From: Cognatishimia maritima
Lineage (GTDB): Bacteria; Pseudomonadota; Alphaproteobacteria; Rhodobacterales; Rhodobacteraceae
Reading direction: 5' to 3'
DNA: 64,000 nt
NCBI RefSeq assembly: GCF_900129685.1
Contig: NZ_FQWM01000010.1
Location: 1-64,000 of the forward strand
Position numbers and translations under genes: made by a program. The notes under the pieces were generated by a model. That model searched no databases. It had not been told where the DNA came from and worked only from the letters and a program-made list of their open reading frames with translations. Shown here one piece after another: positions 16,589-25,048 of this stretch (positions are counted from its first letter, which is position 1; each line of letters opens with the position of its first letter).

Positions 16589-17731
16589 TCAGAGCGTGAC
16601 TTGGAAATCCGCTTCGCCAAGGTGGCGGCCATTGACTTGGATCACCAGCTTATGCGCGCCCGGATGCAGTTTGAACGTAGTGGCATTGGCTTTGAGCACG
16701 TGTTTTTTGGCAAAGACCTGTGGCGTATTCGGTTTCAACACCGCTTGTTTCAGCTTGAACACTTTCGGCGACAGTTTACCGCCCGCTTTTTGAAAATGGA
16801 TCAGGTAGTCAATGATCACCGGGCTTCGCTTTGTCGCTTCTAGTTCGACATCAAAGGTCAGAGCCTGCCCGGCAGCAACTGTTGTGTCACCAAGCGTCAG
16901 ACGCTTTAGGCTAACAGGTGCGTCCGCCTTGAACCCCAGCAGATCCATCGCCCCCTCATGCCCCTGTTTGATCAGGGTGCGCAGCGCATGGCGGGTCATC
17001 CAATCGAGTTCCTTGGCCTCTTGCTGGCCCAGAGTTTTCCAGCGCGCCAGTGTTTCCACCACCAAATCCGGGTGCGTTTTTGCAATATCGTTCAAATGGT
17101 TAGCCACTGATCGCGTGACATAACGGGTTGGGTCCGCGTGCAGCATGTACAGCAAAGGCAGCGGCGTGGTCGGCTCCATCGTCAGTTTTTTGGCCCAAGG
17201 CAGTTTGGGCCGCGTGCCTTCCGACACAAGCCGCCGCACGTGATAGTTTTCATCTGTCGCCCAAAGCTTCAGCCGCGCCAGTGTTTCCTCGGGCCAGCGG
17301 TTCAGGAAGGGGCGGATCGGCCACTCCATCGAAAAGCGTTTGGTGGTTTCATAGATCAGGTCCAGCGCCCGGTCGCGGTGGTGCTCCAAACCGTGCCGGA
17401 CTGCCAAATAGCCGGGCGGCGCATGTATGAAGCGGCCAAAATCATCGTCTGTTTGCTTGGGGTCAAGCTCTGGCACCATGGCAGCTTCGAGTTGATCCGC
17501 CATGGTGGGGAAATCATCTGACAGGCGGGATTCAAGGCAATCGACAATCCACTCCAACCGTTCCAGCAACGCGAGGTCCGGGAAACGGCTGAGGACCTCA
17601 TGCGTGAAGCCCGGCGCATCAAAATCCGGCAGGGCCGCCGCATATTCTGCCGCAAGTTCAGAGATGCTGTCTTGGTTAAACAGATGATCGGCCAGTGAAA
17701 ATCCCTGCGACACGCCCGTACCCCTTGCCAT
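16589..17731 (-). CDS. AlkC-like DNA alkylation repair protein
   Basis: A protein of 380 residues. The N-terminal ~260 residues are helical and HEAT-like (WIVDCLESRLSDDF; RFIHAPPGYLAVRHG; ENYHVRRLVSEGTRPKLPW; DPTRYVTRSVANHLNDIAK), as in AlkC/AlkD glycosylases that excise N3-alkyl purines without base flipping. The C-terminal ~110 residues look like an Ig-like beta domain (LTLGDTTVAAGQALTFDVEL to GRHLGEADFQVTL), the feature that separates AlkC from AlkD. ATG 17731 is used because it overlaps the upstream SDR stop as TAATG; an upstream extension has no homology support. Confidence 0.82.
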   Translation of the reverse strand: MARGTGVSQGFSLADHLFNQDSISELAAEYAAALPDFDAPGFTHEVLSRFPDLALLERLEWIVDCLESRLSDDFPTMADQLEAAMVPELDPKQTDDDFGRFIHAPPGYLAVRHGLEHHRDRALDLIYETTKRFSMEWPIRPFLNRWPEETLARLKLWATDENYHVRRLVSEGTRPKLPWAKKLTMEPTTPLPLLYMLHADPTRYVTRSVANHLNDIAKTHPDLVVETLARWKTLGQQEAKELDWMTRHALRTLIKQGHEGAMDLLGFKADAPVSLKRLTLGDTTVAAGQALTFDVELEATKRSPVIIDYLIHFQKAGGKLSPKVFKLKQAVLKPNTPQVFAKKHVLKANATTFKLHPGAHKLVIQVNGRHLGEADFQVTL

Positions 17732-18510
17732 TACATTGTTGCGTTGGTTGCGCCGCCGTCCAGCAGGATATTCTGCCCGACGATAAAGCCCGCGTGTTGG
17801 GAACACAGAAACGCGCATGTCGCGCCAAATTCCTGCCGCGTGCCGTAGCGGCCTGCTGGAATGGAAGCATAGCGCTGTTTCTGCGCCTCTTCATAGGACA
17901 CACCAGCGGCGGCACTTGCACCTTTGTCCAATGACACCGCGCGGTCGGTCGCATGGATACCCGGTTGCAGGTTGTTGATCGTAACACCCTGCCCCGCCAC
18001 TTGCCGTGCGGTTCCGGCAACATAGCCCGTCAGGCCCGCGCGCGCCGAATTGGACAAGCCAAGCACGGGGATCGGGGCCTTGACGGAAACCGAGGTGATA
18101 TTGACCACGCGCCCCCACCCCTTGTCGATCATCCCCGGCAAAAGCGCCTTCATCAGCGCAATCGGGGCGAGCATATTGGCATCCAGCGCCTTGATGAAAT
18201 CCTCACGGTCCCAATCCGTCCACATACCCGGAGGTGGTCCACCGGCGTTTGTCACCAGAATGTCGACACCTTTGGCGACATCCAAGACGGCCTTTTGCCC
18301 TTCGGGTGTTGTTACGTCGGCTGCAACCGTTTCGACCTGAACTCCGTAAGTTGTGCGAATGTCTGCAGCGGCGGCTTCCAGCGCCTCAGCGCCGCGCGCG
18401 TTCATGATCAAGTCCACGCCCGCTTCGGCCAAGGCCTCTGCACAGCCAAGGCCAAGCCCCTTTGAACTGGCACAAACTAAAGCCCGTTTTCCGCGTATTC
18501 CCAGATCCAT
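17731..18510 (-). CDS. Atypical short-chain dehydrogenase/reductase
   Basis: A 259-residue Rossmann protein. The cofactor motif is CASSKGLGLG (13-22), and NAG is present at 88-90. The catalytic Ser is kept (S140), but the Tyr and Lys expected at 153 and 157 are Ser and Arg in GLSNSARAGL. This places it in a known atypical SDR group whose chemistry is unclear. I chose ATG 18510 because GGGAG lies just upstream and the fold begins at once. It shares a TAATG junction with the AlkC-like gene, an unexpected partner. It might be a reductase with altered chemistry or a non-enzymatic NAD-binding protein. Confidence 0.82.
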   Translation of the reverse strand: MDLGIRGKRALVCASSKGLGLGCAEALAEAGVDLIMNARGAEALEAAAADIRTTYGVQVETVAADVTTPEGQKAVLDVAKGVDILVTNAGGPPPGMWTDWDREDFIKALDANMLAPIALMKALLPGMIDKGWGRVVNITSVSVKAPIPVLGLSNSARAGLTGYVAGTARQVAGQGVTINNLQPGIHATDRAVSLDKGASAAAGVSYEEAQKQRYASIPAGRYGTRQEFGATCAFLCSQHAGFIVGQNILLDGGATNATM

Positions 18511-18641
18511 GTCGCTCTCCCTTTCATTGATTTGTTTCGCTGTTTTACCGCGAGAAGGCCAGCAAATTGCCGAGGCCGATCCCTCATCTTGCCATAATTG
18601 GTCAGCAGAACCGTAGGAAAGCAAGACAAAAGGGACAGGGC

Positions 18642-19682
18642 ATGTTCGACGCAGGACCACAGCAAAAACCTATCGCGCAGGAGCTTCCTGTTTATCGCGC
18701 CGACGATCTGCGGGTTGTGCATGGGGCAAATGAAGGTGATGCACTGTCATTTGCCACCGATCTGACCCTAGACGACAGCTATGCGCTGCGGCAAGCAGCG
18801 CGCCAGTCTTCTCTTGCGCTCACGCCTGACACAAACGGGCACTTCCGTATCGCGCCGACCTCATCTGTCGGAACCGCCTTTGCTGGGCTTTATCTGGATT
18901 GCTGTTTGACTTTGATGCGGACCTGCGGAGACACGGTGGAGGCACTGGTCTTTGTTGAGGTAAGCGATGCAGGCAGCGTTGCAGCGATCTATGTACATGG
19001 CTTCTCTGATTTCTCGCCAAAGGAAGAATACCGTCTGGTTGGCATCGACCGCGAGAACGCGCACCGCCGCCTTGCCCTGACCCATTGCATGTCATTCACA
19101 CGTGGCACACATATCACGATGGCGGATGGCACCCAGCGGCCAATCGATACGCTGCGCGCAGGCGACATGGTGTTGACCCGCGACGCCGGTGCGCAGCCGA
19201 TCCGCTGGATTGGCCGCTCGACCCAGCGCGCTTCGGGTCCGTTCGCGCCTGTCGTCATCGCAAAGGGCGTGTTGAACAACCTACGCCCGTTGATCCTGCA
19301 TCCGAACCACCGCCTATTTGTCTACCAGCGCCAAGATCACATAGAGGCCGGTCGCGCCGAGGTTATGGTGACCGCGCGCCACCTTTTGAACGGGCAAGAC
19401 GTTCACGTGCAAAACGGCGGCTTTGTGGATTATTTCCAATTGCTGCTGGACGATCACCAATTCGTCTATGCCGAGGGGATCGCCGCCGAAACCATGCAAG
19501 TGACCCAGCGCACAGAGCCAGTCCTTCCCAAGGGGCTTGTGGCGCGGTTCAGTCAAAGCCAGCCGGGGCTGACAACGGTGCCCGCAGCCCAATCTGATCG
19601 TGCTCTGTTGCAACGCCGCAATGCCGCTGCGGTCCTACGTCGGGCCGCGTCGGGCGAAGCGCATCTGCCATTGCGCCACTAA
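18642..19682 (+). CDS. Hint-domain (hedgehog/intein) protein
   Basis: A 346-residue protein. The first ~145 residues have no recognised fold. From about 149 a Hint_2-type domain begins: SFTRGTHI, ADGTQRPIDTLRAGDMVLTRD, QPIRWIGRS, HPNHRLFV and VTARHLL. The usual nucleophilic Cys of CF-x-x-GT is Ser here (S151), with a Cys two residues earlier (C149). Such proteins are common in Rhodobacteraceae and are thought to self-process or occur with RTX-type secretion. The start at 18642 has AAAAGGGACAGGG before it. It lies 24 bases before prfC; co-transcription is possible. Confidence 0.82.
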   Translation: MFDAGPQQKPIAQELPVYRADDLRVVHGANEGDALSFATDLTLDDSYALRQAARQSSLALTPDTNGHFRIAPTSSVGTAFAGLYLDCCLTLMRTCGDTVEALVFVEVSDAGSVAAIYVHGFSDFSPKEEYRLVGIDRENAHRRLALTHCMSFTRGTHITMADGTQRPIDTLRAGDMVLTRDAGAQPIRWIGRSTQRASGPFAPVVIAKGVLNNLRPLILHPNHRLFVYQRQDHIEAGRAEVMVTARHLLNGQDVHVQNGGFVDYFQLLLDDHQFVYAEGIAAETMQVTQRTEPVLPKGLVARFSQSQPGLTTVPAAQSDRALLQRRNAAAVLRRAASGEAHLPLRH

Positions 19683-19706
19683 GGCGCGGGCGCTATATGC
19701 GCGCTC

Positions 19707-21314
19707 ATGTCGAACACCGCATCAAACCGCCCAGAATTGCCGCCCGAAATCGCGCGTCGTCGCACCTTTGCGATCATCTCGCACCCAGACGCCGGTAAAA
19801 CCACGCTGACTGAAAAGTTCCTGCTGTATGGTGGCGCTATTCAGATGGCGGGTCAGGTGCGCGCCAAAGGCGAAGCGCGCCGCACGCGGTCGGACTTTAT
19901 GAAGATGGAACAGGACCGGGGCATTTCGGTCTCGGCCTCTGCAATGTCTTTTGATTTCAGCGGCTTCCGCTTCAATTTGGTCGACACTCCGGGCCACTCT
20001 GACTTCTCTGAAGACACCTATCGTACGCTAACTGCTGTCGATGCGGCCGTCATGGTGATTGATGGCGCGAAGGGTGTGGAAAGCCAGACGCAGAAGCTGT
20101 TTGAAGTCTGCCGCCTACGCGACCTGCCGATCCTGACCTTCTGTAATAAGATGGACCGCGAAAGCCGCGATACATTTGAGATCATCGACGAGATACAGGA
20201 AAACCTTGCAATTGACGTCACGCCCGCCTCTTGGCCTATCGGTGTAGGGCGCGATTTCATTGGCTGTTACGACCTTCTGCGTGACCGGCTGGAGTTGATG
20301 GACCGCGCCGACCGCAACAAGGTCGCGGAAAGCGTCGAGATCAACGGGCTGGATGATCCGAAACTGGCGGAACACGTCCCAGCTGAGCTGCTAGAGAAGT
20401 TCCTAGAAGAGGTGGAGATGGCGAAAGAGCTGCTGCCGCAGCTTGACCCGCAGTCTGTGCTTGAAGGACACATGACCCCGATCTGGTTTGGCTCTGCGAT
20501 CAACTCCTTTGGCGTTCAGGAACTGATGCATGGCATCGCGAACTTCGGCCCAGAACCTCAGCCGCAGTCCGCATCACCGCGCGCGATTGCACCCGAAGAG
20601 AAGAAAGTCGCCGGATTTGTCTTTAAGGTTCAGGCGAATATGGACCCCAAGCACCGCGACCGGGTGGCCTTTGTGCGCATGGCCTCGGGCCACTTCAAAC
20701 GCGGTATGAAACTGACCCATGTGCGCAGCAAAAAACCGATGGCGATTTCGAACCCTGTGTTGTTCCTCGCTTCTGACCGGGAACTGGCCGAAGAGGCCTG
20801 GGCGGGGGATATCATCGGTATTCCAAACCACGGTCAGTTGCGCATCGGCGATACGCTGACCGAAGGCGAAGCGATCCGCGTCACCGGCATCCCGTCCTTT
20901 GCGCCGGAACTGCTGCAAGGCGTGCGGGCGGGCGATCCGATGAAAGCCAAGCACCTTGAGAAAGCGCTGATGCAGTTTGCCGAAGAAGGCGCTGCGAAGG
21001 TGTTCAAGCCCTCCATCGGGTCGGGCTTTATCGTGGGCGTCGTCGGTGCTTTGCAGTTTGAGGTTCTCGCCAGCCGGATTGAGTTGGAATACGGCCTACC
21101 CGTGCGCTTTGAAGCCAGCCAGTTCACATCCGCCCGCTGGGTCAGTGGCGACAAGGCCGCTGTTGAAAAATTTGCCGAGGCCAACAAGCAGCACATCAGC
21201 CACGACCATGACGGTGACATCGTGTATCTGACACGTCTGCAATGGGACATTGATCGCGTCGCAAGGGACTACCCAGACGTGAAATTGACCGCTACAAAAG
21301 AGATGATGGTATAG
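19707..21314 (+). CDS. prfC: Peptide chain release factor 3
   Basis: A 535-residue translational GTPase that recycles RF1/RF2 from the ribosome after termination. G1 reads SHPDAGKTTL (20-29), the switch I stretch has DRGISVSASAM, G3 is DTPGHSDF, and G4 is NKMD. The size and the C-terminal RF3 domains (GDTLTEG, MQFAEEGAAKVF, VGALQFEVLASRIELEYG) match RF3 rather than EF-G. A hairpin follows the stop at 21324-21348. The gene starts 24 bases after the Hint gene. Confidence 0.97.
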   Translation: MSNTASNRPELPPEIARRRTFAIISHPDAGKTTLTEKFLLYGGAIQMAGQVRAKGEARRTRSDFMKMEQDRGISVSASAMSFDFSGFRFNLVDTPGHSDFSEDTYRTLTAVDAAVMVIDGAKGVESQTQKLFEVCRLRDLPILTFCNKMDRESRDTFEIIDEIQENLAIDVTPASWPIGVGRDFIGCYDLLRDRLELMDRADRNKVAESVEINGLDDPKLAEHVPAELLEKFLEEVEMAKELLPQLDPQSVLEGHMTPIWFGSAINSFGVQELMHGIANFGPEPQPQSASPRAIAPEEKKVAGFVFKVQANMDPKHRDRVAFVRMASGHFKRGMKLTHVRSKKPMAISNPVLFLASDRELAEEAWAGDIIGIPNHGQLRIGDTLTEGEAIRVTGIPSFAPELLQGVRAGDPMKAKHLEKALMQFAEEGAAKVFKPSIGSGFIVGVVGALQFEVLASRIELEYGLPVRFEASQFTSARWVSGDKAAVEKFAEANKQHISHDHDGDIVYLTRLQWDIDRVARDYPDVKLTATKEMMV

Positions 21315-21323
21315 GTGGCTCTT

Positions 21324-21348
21324 GCGGGCCACAGGCAATGAGGCCCGC
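21324..21348 (+). terminator. Probable prfC terminator
   Basis: GCGGGCC (21324-21330) and GGCCCGC (21342-21348) form a 7-bp stem with an 11-base loop 10 bases after the prfC stop. The following sequence is A/T-rich but lacks a clean T-run. Confidence 0.55.
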
Positions 21349-21474
21349 GCGAAATATGGTGTTTAGATTATATTTTTCAATACTCTACACCCCAAAGCGG
21401 ATGCTACGTATGAGCAGTCAACGACCTCATAGTCACCGCAATGAAGTCAGCGCGTCGCATTTTGAGGTGCTACT

Positions 21475-22434
21475 ATGACGCCCCCACGATGGGGCGTCGT
21501 CAGCACGATCAAAGCCCCGACCGAAGACGTTCTGCAATTTGTGGCGTACCACCTTGATCTTGGCGCAGCAGAAATTGCGGTCTTTCTGGATGACAGCAAC
21601 AAGCGCACGGCAAAAGCCTTGTCTGGTCATCCCAACGTCAAGGTGATCTCTACCGATCTGGATCATTGGAAAAGCACGATGGGCCGCAGACCGGTGAAAC
21701 ACCAGGTCCGGCAGGTGCGCAATGCGTCCTACTATTACCGGCGTGCCAAGCATTTAGATTGGCTGTGCCACATTGATGTGGACGAATTTCTGTGCCCGGA
21801 GCACTCGGTCGCCGACAGTCTGGCAGCCTGCCCAGATGACTTGCCGGTCTCGCGGGTACGACCGACAGAATCGCTCTGCATCGATGGGCTAACCGATATC
21901 GACCCATCAACAACCTATTGCAAAGCACGCTTGCCCGGAGGCCCTGAGGGGCGCGCGCTAGAGCAAAAGCTTTACCCACACTTCGGCGGCGTTCTGAAAA
22001 GCGGGTTTGTCAGCCACGTGGTGGGCAAGATCTTTGTTCGCACTGGTCTCAGCGATGTTAAGTTTGGGATCCATCGCGCCTTTGAAAACAAATCAGATGA
22101 CCTGAATGATATGGTCAGTGCGGATATGGAACTTTGTCATCGCCACATCGAGAACTGGGAAAAATGGCTGCAGGTCATGGCGTTTCGACTAGAACGCGGG
22201 TCCTACCGGTCTGATCTGGAGCAAACGCTTGATCCCTTGTCCGGTCGCATCCAGCGCCACAAACTGTTCACATCTCTGACGGAAGACGGCACAGGTGACC
22301 TGCGCGCCTTTTTCGAAGAAGTTTGCCTTGCGACACCGCGCCTGCGCGCGGCGCTGCAGGAAACAGGCTATTTGCGCAAATATCGGCTTGATCTTGGAGC
22401 AAAACAGCAGCGCTACTTTCCTGATTTTGTTTAA
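21475..22434 (+). CDS. Glycosyltransferase family 2-like protein
   Basis: A 319-residue protein of the Glyco_tranf_2_4 type. A GT-A fold is suggested by WGVVSTIKAPTEDVLQFVAYHLDLGA at the N terminus (key residues T, K, E) and by the DXD-like HIDVDEFL (about 98-105), which would bind a metal and sugar nucleotide. Similar proteins are common in Roseobacters, often in exopolysaccharide or unclear contexts. No partner glycan genes are adjacent, so the acceptor is unknown. No signal or membrane segment is visible. Confidence 0.78.
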   Translation: MTPPRWGVVSTIKAPTEDVLQFVAYHLDLGAAEIAVFLDDSNKRTAKALSGHPNVKVISTDLDHWKSTMGRRPVKHQVRQVRNASYYYRRAKHLDWLCHIDVDEFLCPEHSVADSLAACPDDLPVSRVRPTESLCIDGLTDIDPSTTYCKARLPGGPEGRALEQKLYPHFGGVLKSGFVSHVVGKIFVRTGLSDVKFGIHRAFENKSDDLNDMVSADMELCHRHIENWEKWLQVMAFRLERGSYRSDLEQTLDPLSGRIQRHKLFTSLTEDGTGDLRAFFEEVCLATPRLRAALQETGYLRKYRLDLGAKQQRYFPDFV

Positions 22435-22617
22435 ATTTGTTTCCAATATGTAAACAACCGCGCCTATGACGCGATCAAGTCCGCGCCATCGTTGACGCAT
22501 ACCTCTGAATGCTTTAAGGGACAGCCAAGGATCACGACCGCGTTGTAACGCGGGGCCAAAAGGGCTCGATCCACCTAGATGTACGGGCGTGAATTTGTCC
22601 GTAAACCACGGATACGC

Positions 22618-24006
22618 ATGACAAAGTTCTCCGACCTGAATCTGAACCCAAAAGTTCTGAAAGCTGTTGCCGAAGCGGGCTATGAAAGCCCAACCCCCAT
22701 CCAAGCCGGTGCCATTCCCCCTGCCCTTGAAGGCAAAGACGTGCTGGGTATTGCGCAAACCGGAACCGGGAAAACGGCAAGTTTCACCCTTCCGATGATT
22801 TCTCTGCTGGCCCGAGGCCGCGCCCGCGCGCGCATGCCTCGCAGCCTTGTTCTGTGCCCAACCCGAGAGCTGGCTGCACAGGTGGCAGAAAACTTCGACG
22901 CATACACAAAGCACCTGAAACTGACGAAAGCGCTACTGATTGGCGGCGTCAGCTTTAAGGAGCAAGAGGCGATCATCGACAAAGGCGTCGATGTTCTGAT
23001 CGCCACACCTGGCCGTCTGCTCGACCATTTCGAACGCGGCAAGCTGATCTTGTCTGACGTGAAAGTCATGGTTGTCGACGAAGCCGACCGGATGCTGGAT
23101 ATGGGCTTTATCCCCGATATCGAACGCATTTTCGGCCTGACGCCTTTTACACGCCAGACCCTCTTTTTCTCGGCCACCATGGCGCCAGAGATCGAGCGGA
23201 TCACCAATACCTTCCTGTCGGCCCCGGTGCGCATTGAAGTCGCGCGTCAGGCAACCGCGTCTGAGAACATCGAACAGGGCGTTGTGATGTTCAAAGCCTC
23301 GCGCCGTGATCGCGAAGGCAGCGAAAAACGCAGTGTTCTTCGCGAGTTGATCAAACAAGAAGGCGACGCCTGCACAAACGCGATCATCTTTTGCAACCGC
23401 AAGTCCGATGTTGATATCTGTGCGAAGTCGATGAAGAAATACGGGCTGGATGCGGCCCCTATTCACGGTGATCTGGACCAGTCCCAACGGACGAAGACGC
23501 TGGACGCTTTCCGCTCTGGAGAGCTGCGTTTCCTTGTGGCCTCCGATGTGGCTGCACGCGGTCTTGATATTCCTGATGTGACCCATGTGTTTAACTTTGA
23601 CGTGCCAAGCCACGCCGAAGATTACGTGCACCGGATTGGCCGGACCGGCCGTGCCGGCCGCAGCGGTAAGACCGTCATGATCTGTGTGCCGCGCGACGAA
23701 AAGAATTTCGAGGCCATCGAAAAGCTTCTCCAGAAAGATATCCCGCGCATCGAAGTGCCGGGGCAACTGAAAGAGAAAAAACCCGCAGCGCGCGCGAAAG
23801 CAGACGACAAGCCCAAGCAAGAACCACGCAAACAAGAGGCGCGCAACGACGAGGTCCAACAGGATACTCCCAAACCTGCGCGCAACACGAACCGCAAATC
23901 CTCTCGTGGACGTGGCGGTCGTGACAGTGGTTCAAATGTTGTTGGCATGGGCGATCACCTGCCAAGCTTTATTGCTCTAAGTTTCGACGAACGCCGCGCA
24001 AGTTAA
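22618..24006 (+). CDS. rhlE: ATP-dependent RNA helicase, RhlE-type DEAD-box
   Basis: A protein of about 462 residues that unwinds RNA duplexes in ribosome assembly or mRNA decay. Q motif TPIQ (26-29), Walker A AQTGTGKT (46-53), DEAD (154-157), SAT (185-187) and HRIGRTGRAGR are all present. After about residue 375 the tail is basic and disordered (repeats of K-P, R-K, then SSRGRGGRD), typical for RNA binding. ATG 22618 (MTKFSDLNLN) fits the family start; an upstream ATG at 22579 would add 13 atypical residues. The stop codon lies inside its terminator loop. Confidence 0.93.
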   Translation: MTKFSDLNLNPKVLKAVAEAGYESPTPIQAGAIPPALEGKDVLGIAQTGTGKTASFTLPMISLLARGRARARMPRSLVLCPTRELAAQVAENFDAYTKHLKLTKALLIGGVSFKEQEAIIDKGVDVLIATPGRLLDHFERGKLILSDVKVMVVDEADRMLDMGFIPDIERIFGLTPFTRQTLFFSATMAPEIERITNTFLSAPVRIEVARQATASENIEQGVVMFKASRRDREGSEKRSVLRELIKQEGDACTNAIIFCNRKSDVDICAKSMKKYGLDAAPIHGDLDQSQRTKTLDAFRSGELRFLVASDVAARGLDIPDVTHVFNFDVPSHAEDYVHRIGRTGRAGRSGKTVMICVPRDEKNFEAIEKLLQKDIPRIEVPGQLKEKKPAARAKADDKPKQEPRKQEARNDEVQQDTPKPARNTNRKSSRGRGGRDSGSNVVGMGDHLPSFIALSFDERRAS

Positions 24007-24018
24007 TTGCGCGGTTTT
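23994..24018 (+). terminator. rhlE terminator overlapping the stop codon
   Basis: CCGCGCAA (23994-24001), loop GTTAA, TTGCGCGG (24007-24014), then TTTT. The TAA stop (24004-24006) forms most of the loop, so the terminator stem begins in the last codons of rhlE. Confidence 0.8.
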
Positions 24019-24053
24019 CCGCATTTATCGCTGGCTGTCATAGAACCGTTACT

Positions 24054-24068
24054 TGTTATGGTATAACA
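24054..24068 (+). promoter_or_regulatory. Candidate Zur (zinc uptake regulator) box
   Basis: TGTTATGGTATAACA is a perfect 6-bp inverted repeat (TGTTAT/ATAACA) with a 3-base centre. It differs at one defined base from the published core TGTTATANTATAACA of enterobacterial Zur sites. It lies 26 bases before the PCuAC-like start, overlapping the likely promoter, so the gene pair should be repressed when zinc is plentiful. Confidence 0.62.
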
Positions 24069-24094
24069 TACCCTCAAGACAAACGGAGAGACCT

Positions 24095-24577
24095 ATGCGC
24101 CTTGCATCCTTGATCGCCCTGACTGCCTTTTTGATGGCCCCGCCTGCCTTTGCCGAAGACGATGATCACGTCGCCAAGATCGGCGAGGTTCGCTTGCTTC
24201 ATGGATGGGCGCGCGCACCAGAAGAAGGCAGCAATTCCGTTCAAGTCTTCTTCGAGATTGAGCACAATGGCGCAACCCCCGCGACATTGGTGAGCGTAGA
24301 ATCCGAAATCTCTCAGTCCGCCAATGTCATGGCCGCCTCTACTAAAGCGGGTGGTACTGCGGTGGACCTCGGCGCTTTTCCACTGACGCCGGGCGAAGAT
24401 TTTGACCTTGGGCCGGAAACGGTGTTCATTCGGCTAAACGGCGTCTCTGCGCACCTGCATGAAGGTGACGAAATAGAGGTGACCGTTTTGATTGAACCCT
24501 TTGGAGAGGTTGACCTGCATGTTGAAATTTTGGACCACGACGCAAACAACCACGCGCACGCTGGCCATAATCACTAG
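24095..24577 (+). CDS. Periplasmic PCuAC-family metallochaperone-like protein with His-rich tail
   Basis: A protein of 160 residues. Signal peptide about 1-20 (LIALTAFLMAPPAFA|ED). The mature part has the DUF461/PCuAC cupredoxin-like order (LLHGWARAP; VQVFFEIEHNG; LGAFPLTPGEDFDLGP; HLHEGDEI), but the classic Met/His copper cluster is not obvious. The C terminus is His-rich (HDANNHAHAGHNH). GGAGAG precedes ATG 24095; an upstream start adds residues before a poor signal. The Zur-like box and His tail suggest zinc rather than copper handling. It overlaps the next gene, with which it is probably co-translated. Confidence 0.8.
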   Translation: MRLASLIALTAFLMAPPAFAEDDDHVAKIGEVRLLHGWARAPEEGSNSVQVFFEIEHNGATPATLVSVESEISQSANVMAASTKAGGTAVDLGAFPLTPGEDFDLGPETVFIRLNGVSAHLHEGDEIEVTVLIEPFGEVDLHVEILDHDANNHAHAGHNH

Positions 24578-24983
24578 CCTGACCTTAGGCTGGATTGCAC
24601 CCCAGGCCGCTTTGGGTTCATCGCCTGAAGTGGCCTGGAACCAATTTGCCCAAGCGATGTCGGTGGAACAGTCCGATTTCACCTGGAAGAAAGATTACCC
24701 ACCGTCCTTGCAAGATGGCATGACGGTGAAGGTCACGGGCTATGTCGTACCCGTCGAAGCGCAGCCCTTTTTCATGTCATTCTTGCTGGTGGATGACCCG
24801 CAGAACTGCCCGTTTTGTGGCAGCGGCGAAGGCTATGGGCCGGTCTTAGAAGTACAGCTGAAACGCCCTATTGCCGAGACACCGGAGTTCGCGCAGGTGA
24901 CTGTTGAAGGCACCCTGCGCTTTGTTGAGGATGAATATTCATCCCAGCTATTTCGCTTGGTTGACGCGCAGGTGATGGACTGA
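24519..24983 (+). CDS. Secreted DUF3299-like protein with CxxC motif
   Basis: A protein of 154 residues beginning at ATG 24519, which has GGAGAGG 9 bases upstream inside the preceding gene; a start at 24492 is the alternative. The N-terminal signal covers about 1-33 (LAIITSLTLGWIAPQAALG). The mature part has DGMTVKVTGYVVPVE, then SFLLVDDP and NCPFCGSGEG, where a CPFC pair could bind metal or react in redox. It overlaps the PCuAC-like gene by 59 bases in another frame. The shared Zur-like site suggests a zinc-stress role, for example metal delivery or an alternative envelope factor. Function is not established. Confidence 0.75.
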   Translation: MLKFWTTTQTTTRTLAIITSLTLGWIAPQAALGSSPEVAWNQFAQAMSVEQSDFTWKKDYPPSLQDGMTVKVTGYVVPVEAQPFFMSFLLVDDPQNCPFCGSGEGYGPVLEVQLKRPIAETPEFAQVTVEGTLRFVEDEYSSQLFRLVDAQVMD

Positions 24984-24984
24984 C

Positions 24985-25046
24985 GTAGACCGGGCTTCAG
25001 CCCGGCTATCTTGTCATTCAGTTTGCCGGGCTGAAGCCCGGCCTAC
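24985..25046. terminator. Large nested palindrome between convergent genes
   Basis: Two 22-base arms (24985-25006 and 25025-25046) are inverted copies with one mismatch and an 18-base centre. Each arm is itself a palindrome (CCGGGCT, TC, AGCCCGG). It lies directly between the DUF3299-like stop and the rnj stop, so it can serve both as terminator, and it resembles repetitive extragenic palindromes. Confidence 0.75.
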
Positions 25047-25048
25047 CC

